From: Desulfurococcaceae archaeon
Lineage (GTDB): Archaea; Thermoproteota; Thermoprotei_A; Sulfolobales; Ignisphaeraceae
Direction: 5' to 3'
DNA length: 64,000 nucleotides
Assembly: GCA_020832925.1 (NCBI GenBank)
Contig: JAJHRF010000001.1
Coordinates: 1-64,000 of the forward strand
In this document: positions 28,619-36,697 of the stretch, piece after piece
How the letters are laid out: each line of letters starts with the position of its first letter
Numbering within the stretch: position 1 is the first letter of the stretch
The notes under the pieces: model-generated
What the model was told of the DNA's origin: nothing
Seen by the model: the letters and a program-made list of their open reading frames with translations, nothing else
The model's database searches: none
Program-made: the position numbers and the translations under genes

Positions 28619-28939
28619 ATGAAGATCTCGGTTATCTGCATACGTATCAAATGGTTGTCAAATTTATGCTTAGAATACGTAAGCTTTAACGATATTCGTA
28701 CTAGAACCGATTACTATTTACTTCGCCATATAATTACGTTATTCTACAGCATGCTAATAAATGAAAAAATATTGAAGGAGCTATTTACCGAATGCTGTAC
28801 GAATATAGTTCGTGAGTTGGAGGATGTGGGTACCAAATTGATGCAAGCGAAGTATAGCGATGTTAAGGATGATCACATACTTGTACTTTTTAAAAATATG
28901 TGTTCTTGTATTAACGTGATCTTGGATAACCTTTGTTAA
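28619..28939 (+). CDS. Uncertain small ORF, possibly frameshifted
   Basis: A 106-residue frame that I do not recognise, with a helical, Cys-containing C-terminal half (ILKELFTECCTNIVREL). Its N-terminal 25 residues look less protein-like than a +1 frame starting at ATG 28567 (SSSELKQCEAEDSRSSHEDL, ending at 28689). The real gene may therefore start at 28567 and be broken or shifted near 28680. It ends 4 bp into the convergent NAC gene. No ribosome binding site stands out. It could be a spurious frame. Confidence 0.3.
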   Translation: MKISVICIRIKWLSNLCLEYVSFNDIRTRTDYYLLRHIITLFYSMLINEKILKELFTECCTNIVRELEDVGTKLMQAKYSDVKDDHILVLFKNMCSCINVILDNLC

Positions 28940-29343
28940 GATTGTTTCTTTTCGTTTTCTATAATCTCTATAGCTTTAGCTAGATCACCTCTGGCTCTGA
29001 TAATAGCTTCTCTTGCTTTATCAAGAGATACACCTGTATATTCAGAAACAAACTTCACATCTTCATCTGAAATCGGAACTTGTATTTGTTGATAAGCAGT
29101 TTCTGTACTTTTAATCGTTACTTTAGGTTCTTCACGCACATCCTGGCTTATTATGTAGAACATCTTCTGCCCACTTATCTCTACAACAAAAACTTCAGGT
29201 TTCTCAAGAACTACCTTTTTATCTGCTAGCTCTATATAGACGTTTTCGACTTTCTCTATTTGCTCCATCTTGATACCCATCCTCCTCAATTGTTTCAATT
29301 GTTTCTGTAGTTCACGTGGATTTATTGGGATCACAGCAAACAC
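28936..29343 (-). CDS. nac: Nascent polypeptide-associated complex protein (archaeal NAC)
   Basis: A 135-residue NAC-alpha homologue. The N-terminal helix region RELQKQLKQLRRMGI precedes the NAC beta-barrel (KVENVYIELADKKVVLEKPEVFVVE, core VYIELADKKVV), and the C-terminal UBA domain reads ISDEDVKFVSEYTGVSLDKAREA (core VSEYTGVS). Archaeal NAC forms a homodimer that binds the ribosome and shields emerging chains. The gene is alone on the minus strand. The length is in the family range. Confidence 0.95.
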   Translation of the reverse strand: MFAVIPINPRELQKQLKQLRRMGIKMEQIEKVENVYIELADKKVVLEKPEVFVVEISGQKMFYIISQDVREEPKVTIKSTETAYQQIQVPISDEDVKFVSEYTGVSLDKAREAIIRARGDLAKAIEIIENEKKQS

Positions 29344-29425
29344 CTGAAAACAGTAGTTAAACAGAACAACTAAATTTTTAATCCATATTTAGACTGCGTC
29401 GAATCATTGCTATTTATACTGATCT

Positions 29426-30775
29426 TCATCGTTTCTTACGTACTTTAATCACAAAACCTTTACGTTCAACAACTTCTACTTCTTCTCCAGGCTCAATAAC
29501 CTCATCGCTCTCTGCAATCCAAAGCTCGCCATCAATCATCACAAAACCTTTAGTTCCGGACCCTAGCTTATCAACGGCTTTACCTATAATTTTTCTTTCA
29601 GGTGCATATGATATGGTTCTAGGTTTTCTAAGAGCTTTAATCGATTTATATAGAATGAAAAGGAATAGCGAACCTGTAGAACAAGATATTATTACTAATG
29701 CTCTCCACAGCGTTGTAACGTCTACAACATAGGAAGCTGTTGGTAAAGGTGTTAAGAGAATTCCAAAGATAAGCGAAAGTATTCCCGAGATCCCCAGAAT
29801 ACCGAAACCTGGTGTTATAAATAATTCTATAAACAGCATTACAGCACCTAAAGCCATAAGTAATAACGATATAACTCTGTTACTTATATCGCTACCAACT
29901 AATGCTAAGAGTAGAAGCAGGATAGTTATTGGTAATAGTTCTAGTCTACCCGATGTAATTAGGATCAAGGTTCCAAAAATACCTATGAATAACAGTATCG
30001 AGTTTACAGCAGAATTTCTTAAGAATACCAATGCGTAGATATCTATACCAGGCTTAAGCTCTTCATAACTATCTATATCTAATCGCCATAGAGTACCCGA
30101 GATATTTAGTTCTACTCCTCGAACTACTCTAAGAACTTCTTCAAGCGATTCCGCTAACACATTTGCTATACCGAACTTTAATGCTTCCTCACCTGTTAAT
30201 ACAACATTTTCGTAAACAAATCTCTTAACTAAAGTTCTATTCCTATTCCTTGCACTAGCACATATTTCTAAAACTTTTATAATGGGGTTCACGATTTTGC
30301 TCTCATTGACAAATACTACTTCCCCAGTAACAGGGTTTATTGATACAGGTTGCGCTGCTCCTATAACACCATTTTTACTCATAACAAGTATGTGTGAAGC
30401 TAAAGCTATTAAAGTACCTGCACTATATGCTTTGTTCTTTACATAAACTATTATTGGAACTTTGCTCTCTAGAAGTGTATTCACGATATTTAGAGCTGGA
30501 TCCAGATATCCTCCATATGTATCTAAGTATATCAGTAACGGAACTCTTCTCTCTTCAGCAAATCTTAAAGCTCTCTGCACATATTCTTGTACTGGAGTAT
30601 CTATTAACGAGGTATATCCCTCAATTCTTATTAATACAGCATTATAACTACTGTTCCGAGCAAAGACCGGTTCCGTTATACTAACGCTTATCACGAATAA
30701 GCATAGAGTTATCGTAAAGATGTACAGAGATCTTAGGATCTCTATATTATGTACTGCTCTCGCCACCTTTAACAC
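29426..30775 (-). CDS. NfeD-family membrane-bound serine protease
   Basis: The 449-residue protein has a signal-anchor-like N-terminus (LYIFTITLCLFVISVSI at 17-33), a ClpP/S49-type protease domain with AYSAGTLIALASHILV (catalytic Ser in the YSAGT turn, about residue 119), four to five membrane helices (about 245-375) and a C-terminal OB-fold NfeD domain (GSGTKGFVMIDGELW). Homologues in Pyrococcus cleave the C-terminus of the partner stomatin. Here the SPFH protein gene lies directly upstream and overlaps by 29 bp, the classic nfed-stomatin pair. The active site faces outside the cytoplasm in the known proteins. Confidence 0.92.
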   Translation of the reverse strand: MLKVARAVHNIEILRSLYIFTITLCLFVISVSITEPVFARNSSYNAVLIRIEGYTSLIDTPVQEYVQRALRFAEERRVPLLIYLDTYGGYLDPALNIVNTLLESKVPIIVYVKNKAYSAGTLIALASHILVMSKNGVIGAAQPVSINPVTGEVVFVNESKIVNPIIKVLEICASARNRNRTLVKRFVYENVVLTGEEALKFGIANVLAESLEEVLRVVRGVELNISGTLWRLDIDSYEELKPGIDIYALVFLRNSAVNSILLFIGIFGTLILITSGRLELLPITILLLLLALVGSDISNRVISLLLMALGAVMLFIELFITPGFGILGISGILSLIFGILLTPLPTASYVVDVTTLWRALVIISCSTGSLFLFILYKSIKALRKPRTISYAPERKIIGKAVDKLGSGTKGFVMIDGELWIAESDEVIEPGEEVEVVERKGFVIKVRKKR

Positions 30776-31553
30776 CAGTTTTTCTACTTGATAAAGCTGA
30801 TGATAGAGCTGTAGTGAGACCTAATTCTCTTAACGAAGTCTCCGTTATTATTATCAAGTTCTTCTCTCTCGCTATATCAGTATACGTTTGTAGTTCTCTT
30901 AGTCTAAGAGCTGGTGTATGTACTTCATAAATTGTAGCAGCTTCAGCTAAAATCTTCGCTGCCTCTCTTTCGGCTTCCGCTTCTATAATTCTAGCTCTTC
31001 GATATCTCTCAGCCTCTGCTTGTTTAGCCATAGCTCTTATCAAGTCTTGTGGTAGCTCTATAGATTTCAAAGTTATGAGGGAGACCTTTACCCCCCAAGC
31101 CTCCGTAATACCATCAACAAGAGCTTGTATTGTTTTAGCTATAGTCTCTCTTTGAGTTAACAATGTATCTAGGTCTATCTGACCTATAACATCCCTTATA
31201 GTTGTTTGGGTAAGAAGCGCTATAGAGTAGTGCGGATCCTTGATCTTTAAAACAGCTTTCTCAGGATCTACTATACGGTAATACACAACAGCATCAACTG
31301 TTACCGTTACATTATCTCTCGTTACAACCTCTTGTTTAGGAACATCTATAGTAGTCAATCTCAGATCCACAATTATACCTTTATCTATGAATGGTACAAG
31401 AAAAACTAGCCCTGGCCCTCCGATACCTTGATACTTACCTAACCTAAGTATAATAATTCTTTCCCATTCTCTCACAATCTTAATACACTTAGCAAGAGTA
31501 ACTCCAATTATTAAAACTACAAACATTATTGTTATAAAAGTTAAAGGATCCAA
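30747..31553 (-). CDS. Stomatin/prohibitin-like SPFH protein
   Basis: A 268-residue SPFH protein with one N-terminal membrane helix (FITIMFVVLIIGVTLA at 5-20), then the SPFH domain (REWERIIILRLGKYQG, GPGLVFLVPFID, DVPKQEVVTRDNVTVTVDAVVYY cut to its core RDNVTVTVDAVVYYR) and a helical C-terminal part (EAEREAAKILAEAATIY). It forms membrane oligomers and is probably cleaved or controlled by the overlapping NfeD protease downstream. Start TTG 31553 gives the family N-terminus MDP. It is the first gene of the pair. Confidence 0.93.
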   Translation of the reverse strand: MDPLTFITIMFVVLIIGVTLAKCIKIVREWERIIILRLGKYQGIGGPGLVFLVPFIDKGIIVDLRLTTIDVPKQEVVTRDNVTVTVDAVVYYRIVDPEKAVLKIKDPHYSIALLTQTTIRDVIGQIDLDTLLTQRETIAKTIQALVDGITEAWGVKVSLITLKSIELPQDLIRAMAKQAEAERYRRARIIEAEAEREAAKILAEAATIYEVHTPALRLRELQTYTDIAREKNLIIITETSLRELGLTTALSSALSSRKTGVKGGESST

Positions 31554-31884
31554 CTACTACACCTAATTCTCAGTAAACTAAACTAGTTATAAAGGTTATA
31601 GGGCTACGGGTTTACACCATGAAATCATATATTCTATAATACCTATTCTATACACCAACAACATCTTGATCATTTTACGAAAATACCTAGGATCTAAATA
31701 TTTGGATAAAATCTCCGGATATTCATACTCCACTACCCCGTTACAAATATTTATCATTATTCTTTACTAGCCTTATTAATGATATACTTAGAATCAAGAA
31801 GCTGAGAAATGCTCATTAAGGTCAAGTATAGCTCTAAAAGTTCTGTAAGTTAAAATTCGTTATTAAGCGTAATGCTAGGTATAA
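31554..31884. other. Divergent intergenic region
   Basis: AT-rich DNA between the SPFH gene (minus) and the box C/D sRNA (plus). It must hold both promoters. A TATA-like GTTAAAATTCG lies about 35 bp before the sRNA. No other gene or strong structure is seen. Confidence 0.4.
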
Positions 31885-31935
31885 ATGATGAGCTCAAGAC
31901 GGGCTGAAATAGATGATTGAAACTCTCCGAGCTGA
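31885..31935 (+). ncRNA. Box C/D guide sRNA overlapping the next start codon
   Basis: The boxes are C ATGATGA (31885-31891), guide GCTCAAGACGGG, D' CTGA (31904-31907), linker AATAG, C' ATGATTG (31913-31919), guide AAACTCTCCGAG and D CTGA (31932-31935). Both guides are exactly 12 nt, the archaeal rule. The D' guide is complementary to CCCGUCUUGA, which I recall as a conserved 23S/28S rRNA sequence (CCCGUCUUGAAACACGG); methylation would fall on the U of CCCGU. The target of the D guide (CUCGGAGAGUUU) I cannot name. The C' box coincides with the ATG of the downstream SAM hydrolase gene. Confidence 0.9.
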
Positions 31936-32782
31936 TAATAGGAATACCTTTGAAGAACTTTATCCTAAGCCTTGTGGTTTAATTGCTTTACTGACAGATT
32001 TCGGATTAGAAGATCCGTATGTAGCTGCAATAAAAGCTGTAGGGTATAGTATCTGTAGCAATATTAAGATTGTTGATATAACACATAACGTAGATAGCTT
32101 CGATATAGAGTCTGCAGCACTTATTCTCTACATGGTTTATAGGTACTTTCCGAAAGGAGCAATATTTGTTGTGGTAGTAGATCCGGGTGTTGGAAGTAGT
32201 AGAAAACCTATAGCGATTGCTACAAGGAACTATATATTCATAGGGCCTGATAATGGAGTCTTAACTCCGGCTGCCAAGGATGATGGTATAATTGACATCA
32301 GGTTGCTGGAAAACGATAACTACTTCCATAAACCTGTATCATATTCCTTTCATGGAAGAGACATATTCATGCCCATAGCTTCGCATCTCGTATGTGGAGC
32401 CAGATTCGATAGCTTAGGTAGACCCCTTGATCCTACCTCTATAACATACATAGATACAGGAATAGGTTACCTAGAGATTGAAGATAAATGTGTACAGCTT
32501 AAGATTATACATATAGATAAGTTTGGAAACGTTATGTTATCGATACCCTTCGTAAACCTAAGTCAAATACTAGGTCTTGATATAGGGGTCAACGTTAAAG
32601 TTTACTCCCACAGCAACGTATTTACAGCTAAAGTTGAGAAAGTGTTCTCTGTAGTTCCTAAAGGTACGCTTGTTCTCTATGAAAATAGTTTCGGGCTAGC
32701 TGAGCTCGCGGTAAACCAAGGTTCAGCAAAAGAGTATCTAAATGTTACTAGGAAATCTAAGATAAAGATTTGCAAGAGTTAG
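31913..32782 (+). CDS. S-adenosylmethionine hydrolase (DUF62 family)
   Basis: A 289-residue member of the SAM hydroxide adenosyltransferase family, related to fluorinases and chlorinases. The N-terminal block LLTDFGLEDPYVAAIK has the catalytic Asp in DFG (29-31). VDPGVGSSRKP (89-99) and FHGRDIF (146-152) complete the site. It would split SAM with water to methionine and adenosine. The C-terminal beta domain (about 190-289) closes the trimer interface. No residues typical of halide enzymes can be judged. The first 22 residues are variable and overlap the box C/D sRNA, and there is no other ATG/GTG/TTG before the domain, so the start stands or is non-canonical. Confidence 0.9.
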   Translation: MIETLRADNRNTFEELYPKPCGLIALLTDFGLEDPYVAAIKAVGYSICSNIKIVDITHNVDSFDIESAALILYMVYRYFPKGAIFVVVVDPGVGSSRKPIAIATRNYIFIGPDNGVLTPAAKDDGIIDIRLLENDNYFHKPVSYSFHGRDIFMPIASHLVCGARFDSLGRPLDPTSITYIDTGIGYLEIEDKCVQLKIIHIDKFGNVMLSIPFVNLSQILGLDIGVNVKVYSHSNVFTAKVEKVFSVVPKGTLVLYENSFGLAELAVNQGSAKEYLNVTRKSKIKICKS

Positions 32783-32841
32783 CATTATCATTCCTATTCA
32801 GCATCTTACTATCCAAAATAAAGTATTACCTAGAACAATAA

Positions 32842-32904
32842 GGGCCGGGGGTGGCCCACCCGTGCACATGCTGCCCCGGAACTACGGGGCTTCTTTGCAC
32901 GGGT
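32842..32904 (+). ncRNA. Double-hairpin structured RNA element, H/ACA-like
   Basis: Two perfect hairpins follow each other. The first is GGGCC/GGCCC (32842-32846 and 32853-32857). The second has a 9-bp lower stem ACCCGTGCA/TGCACGGGT (32858-32866 and 32896-32904), an internal loop CATGCT/TTCTT, and a 6-bp upper stem GCCCCG/CGGGGC with loop GAACTA. Lower stem, pocket and upper stem resemble a pseudouridylation guide, and the position 14 nt below the pocket reads ATC rather than the ANA box. It is far more GC-rich than its surroundings and lies among box C/D sRNAs. A terminator or regulatory hairpin is the alternative; the strand is assumed. Confidence 0.5.
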
Positions 32905-32983
32905 ATCGAAATAAGTTATTGCTGAATAAGTAAATAAATTTACATAGCGTTAAGATTATGTGTACACAGAAAACGCTAACCAT

Positions 32984-33044
32984 ATGATGAGTGACTCCAA
33001 TCCTGATCCTGGGGATGCCGTATGATGAACTCAACCCTTACTGA
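32984..33044 (+). ncRNA. Box C/D guide sRNA overlapping the amzA start codon
   Basis: The boxes are C ATGATGA (32984-32990), a 12-nt guide GTGACTCCAATC, D' CTGA (33003-33006), a 15-nt linker, C' ATGATGA (33022-33028), a 12-nt guide ACTCAACCCTTA and D CTGA (33041-33044). All four boxes match consensus and both guides have the archaeal length. The predicted targets contain GATTGGAGTCAC and TAAGGGTTGAGT; I cannot name them. A TATA-like AAATAAATTTAC lies about 45-55 bp upstream. The C' box is also the annotated ATG ATG of the archaemetzincin gene. Confidence 0.9.
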
Positions 33045-33621
33045 AAATTTTAAGCAGAACAGCAAAACCTTGATATTCGATACAACTATTCTAATACTGA
33101 GAACTCGTAATATTGATGATAATATTATCGCGAATTGCGTAGACACTCTACGTAATCTGTTCATTGATATACGTATAGACGTTCACAAAGATTTCGTAGA
33201 GATACCAGAGTATCTTCTTGATACCTATAGAATGCAGTATCAAGCCGAAGGCGTAGCCTACTTTGTTTCAAGAAATTTCCATGATGACCATTTTGTTATA
33301 TTCATAGCCGATGTAGACGCCTACGTCCCTGGTCTAAATTTTGTTTTCGGTATTGCTATACCTAGTATCCGTACAGCAGTTGTTTTCACATATAGGTTAA
33401 AACTTTTCGCTGACTACGAAAGATTTATTTCAAGAGTTAGAAAAGAAGTTGTTCACGAATTGGGCCATTTACTAGGCTTAAAACATTGTAATAACCCCGC
33501 TTGTGTTATGAGGTTCAGCAATACCGTTCTTGAAGTAGATGAGAAAAACTATCTATTCTGCGATAAATGTACAACGAAACTTACTAACATGGGCTTTAAA
33601 TTAAGAAAAATATCTCCATAG
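33022..33621 (+). CDS. amzA: Archaemetzincin zinc metalloprotease
   Basis: The 199-residue protein has the full archaemetzincin signature: H145-E-x-x-H149-x-x-G-x-x-H155-C followed by four residues and C, then M (HELGHLLGLKHC, NNPACVM). It ends with CDKC, giving a second, structural zinc site. It is a cytoplasmic single-domain metalloprotease of unknown natural substrate. The first 16 residues (up to 33070) have no family counterpart and overlap the sRNA; a TTG at 33070 would start exactly at the first conserved strand (IFDTTILIL). I keep ATG 33022 because no ribosome binding site decides. Confidence 0.92.
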   Translation: MMNSTLTENFKQNSKTLIFDTTILILRTRNIDDNIIANCVDTLRNLFIDIRIDVHKDFVEIPEYLLDTYRMQYQAEGVAYFVSRNFHDDHFVIFIADVDAYVPGLNFVFGIAIPSIRTAVVFTYRLKLFADYERFISRVRKEVVHELGHLLGLKHCNNPACVMRFSNTVLEVDEKNYLFCDKCTTKLTNMGFKLRKISP

Positions 33622-33880
33622 TAATGAGTCTTTAGACTTTAACGCTATAAACAACGATGTTATCTATATCCGTAACCATTAAAACTAAGCATTGCATTAC
33701 CTAGTAAATATGAAGATCCACCCTATTTTGGGTGTATAAACCCCTTCATCGGTACTAAGAGAAGTAACTTCCTTAACCAGCTTACTAGTTGTAAGAGGCT
33801 TCAGAAACTATTTACAACTAATCAAAACTAAACTAATTATAGCTGATACAGCAACTGCTACGGCTTAGGTAAGGTGTGAA

Positions 33881-34981
33881 ATGATGGATCTAAGTAAAGT
33901 TAACATTGTTTTAACTTGTAGAATAGGTATGGAAAAAGTTGTAGCTTCGTATATTCAAGAACTCGATTCTCAAGTCAAGGTATACCCCTCACCTTATGGA
34001 TTCTTAGGATTAGTTCTAGTTGCTTCCTCAGATCCTGTAAACCTCTACAACACTATAAAGAAGGGTGTACCCGAGGTAGAGAAGGTATACCTAGTAGAAG
34101 AGGTATGCAAAGCTGATTTAAGTTCACTTGTAGAATGCGCTAAAAAATTTGTACCGAAGATAAGAAAAGATGAAAGTTTTGCTGTAAGTACTGTTAGAAG
34201 AGGTCAGCATAATTTCCGATCTATAGATGTTAATATAGCTGTCGGAGCTATCATTAAACAGGAAACTGATGCTAGAGTTGATTTGGAGAACCCTGATAAG
34301 GTATTAGTTATCCAGATAGTGCAAGACTATGCTTATCTTTCTCTTATTGATAGAAGTGAGATCCATAGAAAGATGAGACCCGGGAAATACCCAATGTATA
34401 AACTGTTTAGGAGATTCATAGTAGCGCATGAACCGTATCTAGGACCTCCAGATGCTTCCTATACACTAGGCACACGTATTGGACGTGAGGTACAGATATT
34501 TGAGATAGACGCACTATACGTAACACCTATAGGATCTGTCGAAGCTCAACCACTATTTCATTTCTTAAGGGGTTTATTTGAAGGCATTGAATCTAGATAC
34601 GATGTACAAAGACGTAGCTATGGAAGAGATGTTCATAAAGTTAAGGTCTATATCCAAGAGCTTTATCAATTCATTCGAGCACATCTAGGAGAGCCTATGA
34701 TTGTATTTGAGCCGGAAGGCGAACCTATTACGAAGGTTAGCGAAGAACTAGCGAAATTTGTGTTAGATAATATTAGAAAGAATAAAAAGATAATTCTCTT
34801 GGTAGGAGCTAGGGAGGGAATACCTGTGGGTATCTTTAGATTTGCTAACTTTGTTTTAGACGTAGCGCCGGGAATCGTTATCTCAACTGAATATGCATTA
34901 GCATCAGCATTGATAGCCATGTCAACGATTCTACATAACTACCTCGTCGAAGAGAAGACCCTGGGTAACGATATTGTTTAG
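33881..34981 (+). CDS. THUMP-domain protein with SPOUT-like C-terminus (COG1818 type)
   Basis: In this 366-residue protein residues ~1-170 form an N-terminal ferredoxin-like plus THUMP RNA-binding region (ESFAVSTVRRGQHNFRSIDVN, core VSTVRRGQHNF). The second half, ~175-366, resembles the SPOUT-type methyltransferase-like domain of this archaeal family (KMRPGKYPMYKLFRRF, LLVGAREGIPVGIFRFAN). THUMP proteins act on tRNA or rRNA, and the neighbours (guide RNAs, archaeosine synthase) agree. The precise modification is unknown. Start ATG 33881 follows AAGGTGTG, a good ribosome binding site. Confidence 0.8.
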   Translation: MMDLSKVNIVLTCRIGMEKVVASYIQELDSQVKVYPSPYGFLGLVLVASSDPVNLYNTIKKGVPEVEKVYLVEEVCKADLSSLVECAKKFVPKIRKDESFAVSTVRRGQHNFRSIDVNIAVGAIIKQETDARVDLENPDKVLVIQIVQDYAYLSLIDRSEIHRKMRPGKYPMYKLFRRFIVAHEPYLGPPDASYTLGTRIGREVQIFEIDALYVTPIGSVEAQPLFHFLRGLFEGIESRYDVQRRSYGRDVHKVKVYIQELYQFIRAHLGEPMIVFEPEGEPITKVSEELAKFVLDNIRKNKKIILLVGAREGIPVGIFRFANFVLDVAPGIVISTEYALASALIAMSTILHNYLVEEKTLGNDIV

Positions 34982-35010
34982 AGAGTACTCATCAACATCT
35001 AATCTTTTAA

Positions 35011-35060
35011 TCAGATGAGGATAAACATATCATCGACTCAATTCGGCTCTTCCTCATCAT
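35011..35060 (-). ncRNA. Box C/D guide sRNA downstream of tgtA
   Basis: On the minus strand the order is C ATGATGA (35054-35060), 12-nt guide GGAAGAGCCGAA, D' TTGA (35038-35041, one change from CTGA), linker GTCG, C' ATGATAT (35027-35033), 12-nt guide GTTTATCCTCAT and D CTGA (35011-35014). The D' guide is complementary to UCGGCUCUUCC, which I recall from the conserved 23S rRNA peptidyl-transferase region (GAUGUCGGCUCUUCC). This supports a real rRNA guide. It lies 9 bp behind the tgtA stop codon and could be cut from the tgtA transcript. Confidence 0.85.
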
Positions 35061-35068
35061 CTTCAAGA

Positions 35069-36697
35069 CTAGTTTTCGTTAAACTCGTTCCTTAATCTCT
35101 CATCGATGTTCAAGATCTCTAGCTGTATCCCTTTAGTTCTTAAATAGTAGATGTAATTTCTTATAAGTTTTCCAAACATATTTTGCCATTCAATCTTATT
35201 ACAAACAAATATCATGATCCTAGCATATTTCATTGATCTCGAGATCTTTAAAATATATTCAATTAAGGTATATATCAACGATTTCACGTTTTGGTAAGAG
35301 TATTTAGTGTAGGTTTCGAATTGGGAAAAAGGATATACATTAACTAGAGGATACGGTACTATACCTAGTACTGGGTGATAGAGATATAACGAACATTTCT
35401 CTACTTCAAAATATCGCTTTTTCTCTATAACATTCAAGATATGTTTAGTTGAAGTAACATCGCTTCCCGATTCATATTCTTTAACTAGGGGGATGAATGT
35501 GAGGCATGCTTCCCTAGGCAATACCTCATCGAGAATCTTTCTACGAGGAATTATGATCTTGGGGTTGTATAGAGAATCCTCAGAAACGATAAACAAACCT
35601 CTACCTCTAGATTTTAAGTATGGTGATCTCTTATAGATGAATTCTAAGTATTTTTTAAGATCTTCAAAAGCTCTTCTTGCTGCAGGATGCGAACGCGATT
35701 TCTCTTCTAGATATTCCCACAACCTTCCTTCTCTAATACTTTCCTTGATTTCTTTCAGCTCCAGATACAGGGTATGGAGGTTATGAAGAGCTAAAAGCTT
35801 AATAAGTTCTTCTGATGGTAATTCCATAAGAGCTTCCTTAGTATATTTTGAACAAACAGGGCATGAACAAGGTAAGTAATCAAGTTCACTAAGTCTATAA
35901 GTACCACGTCTTGTCATATATCTTCCATCTCTAGCATATAGAATATAGCTAGCTGAATCCATGAGATCTACTCCTAACGCTATAGCGAATGGCATTATTA
36001 GTGGATGCCCAGCTCCGAAAAGGTGTAGAGGTTTCGAAGACTCAATAGAAGATCTTACAAAGAATACCATCTCAATAATTCGATCCAGCATATAGTTCTC
36101 TAGAAGTGTTGTTGGACTTCCTAACGCGTATACGCTATACCCATACCCTGCCACTTCTGATGATCTTAATGCATAGTCTTTAAGAATATCGAGGTATACC
36201 CCTCCTTGGATTGGTAAAACCCATAACGTATCTTTACATAGTCCAACTATATCGGAAACCTCGATAGCCCTTTGAAGCGTTATTTCAGCGCTCTTTAAAG
36301 CCTCTTCGCGATCTACGTTATATGGTGTTGGCACATCCAATATAACACCTATATCACTCCCTATACTGCATTGATACTCAACTATTTTTCTATTTGATAC
36401 CTCGATATTACCATACTTAAGTATTTGATATGCACCTGAATCAGTCATTATAACGCTATCGAACCCGAGGTAGCTGTGTATATCAACAACCTTTCCAATG
36501 TTCTTCCATAGAAGATATGCGTTTGTTATAATACCGTTGAATCCTATACCTCTTATATCGCTTAATGAGACAAGCTGACGTTTAAGTAAGGGATCTATGA
36601 CAGGAAAAATATATGGTGTTTCTATTACACCATGTCTTGTCTTTAGCTTACCTATTCTAGCATTTAGATCTACATCTTTAATTTCGAAACAATCTAT
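35069..36697 (-). CDS. tgtA: Archaeosine tRNA-guanine transglycosylase, apparent ATA start
   Basis: The enzyme exchanges guanine-15 of archaeal tRNAs for preQ0, the first step to archaeosine. The catalytic Asp lies in DSGAYQ, the substrate pocket in HLFGAGHP, and the zinc site in CSCPVCSKY plus a downstream His (ALHNL). The first ATG in frame (36448) is inside the catalytic domain. Homologous N-terminal sequence (FEIKDVDLNARIGKLKTRHG) continues upstream without a stop to ATA 36695-36697, with no ATG, GTG or TTG. A GGTG ribosome binding site lies 4 nt before that ATA, and the ATA overlaps the lsm stop as ATAG. I therefore start it there (542 residues). A C-terminal PUA domain is not evident. 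Confidence 0.88.
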   Translation of the reverse strand: MDCFEIKDVDLNARIGKLKTRHGVIETPYIFPVIDPLLKRQLVSLSDIRGIGFNGIITNAYLLWKNIGKVVDIHSYLGFDSVIMTDSGAYQILKYGNIEVSNRKIVEYQCSIGSDIGVILDVPTPYNVDREEALKSAEITLQRAIEVSDIVGLCKDTLWVLPIQGGVYLDILKDYALRSSEVAGYGYSVYALGSPTTLLENYMLDRIIEMVFFVRSSIESSKPLHLFGAGHPLIMPFAIALGVDLMDSASYILYARDGRYMTRRGTYRLSELDYLPCSCPVCSKYTKEALMELPSEELIKLLALHNLHTLYLELKEIKESIREGRLWEYLEEKSRSHPAARRAFEDLKKYLEFIYKRSPYLKSRGRGLFIVSEDSLYNPKIIIPRRKILDEVLPREACLTFIPLVKEYESGSDVTSTKHILNVIEKKRYFEVEKCSLYLYHPVLGIVPYPLVNVYPFSQFETYTKYSYQNVKSLIYTLIEYILKISRSMKYARIMIFVCNKIEWQNMFGKLIRNYIYYLRTKGIQLEILNIDERLRNEFNEN

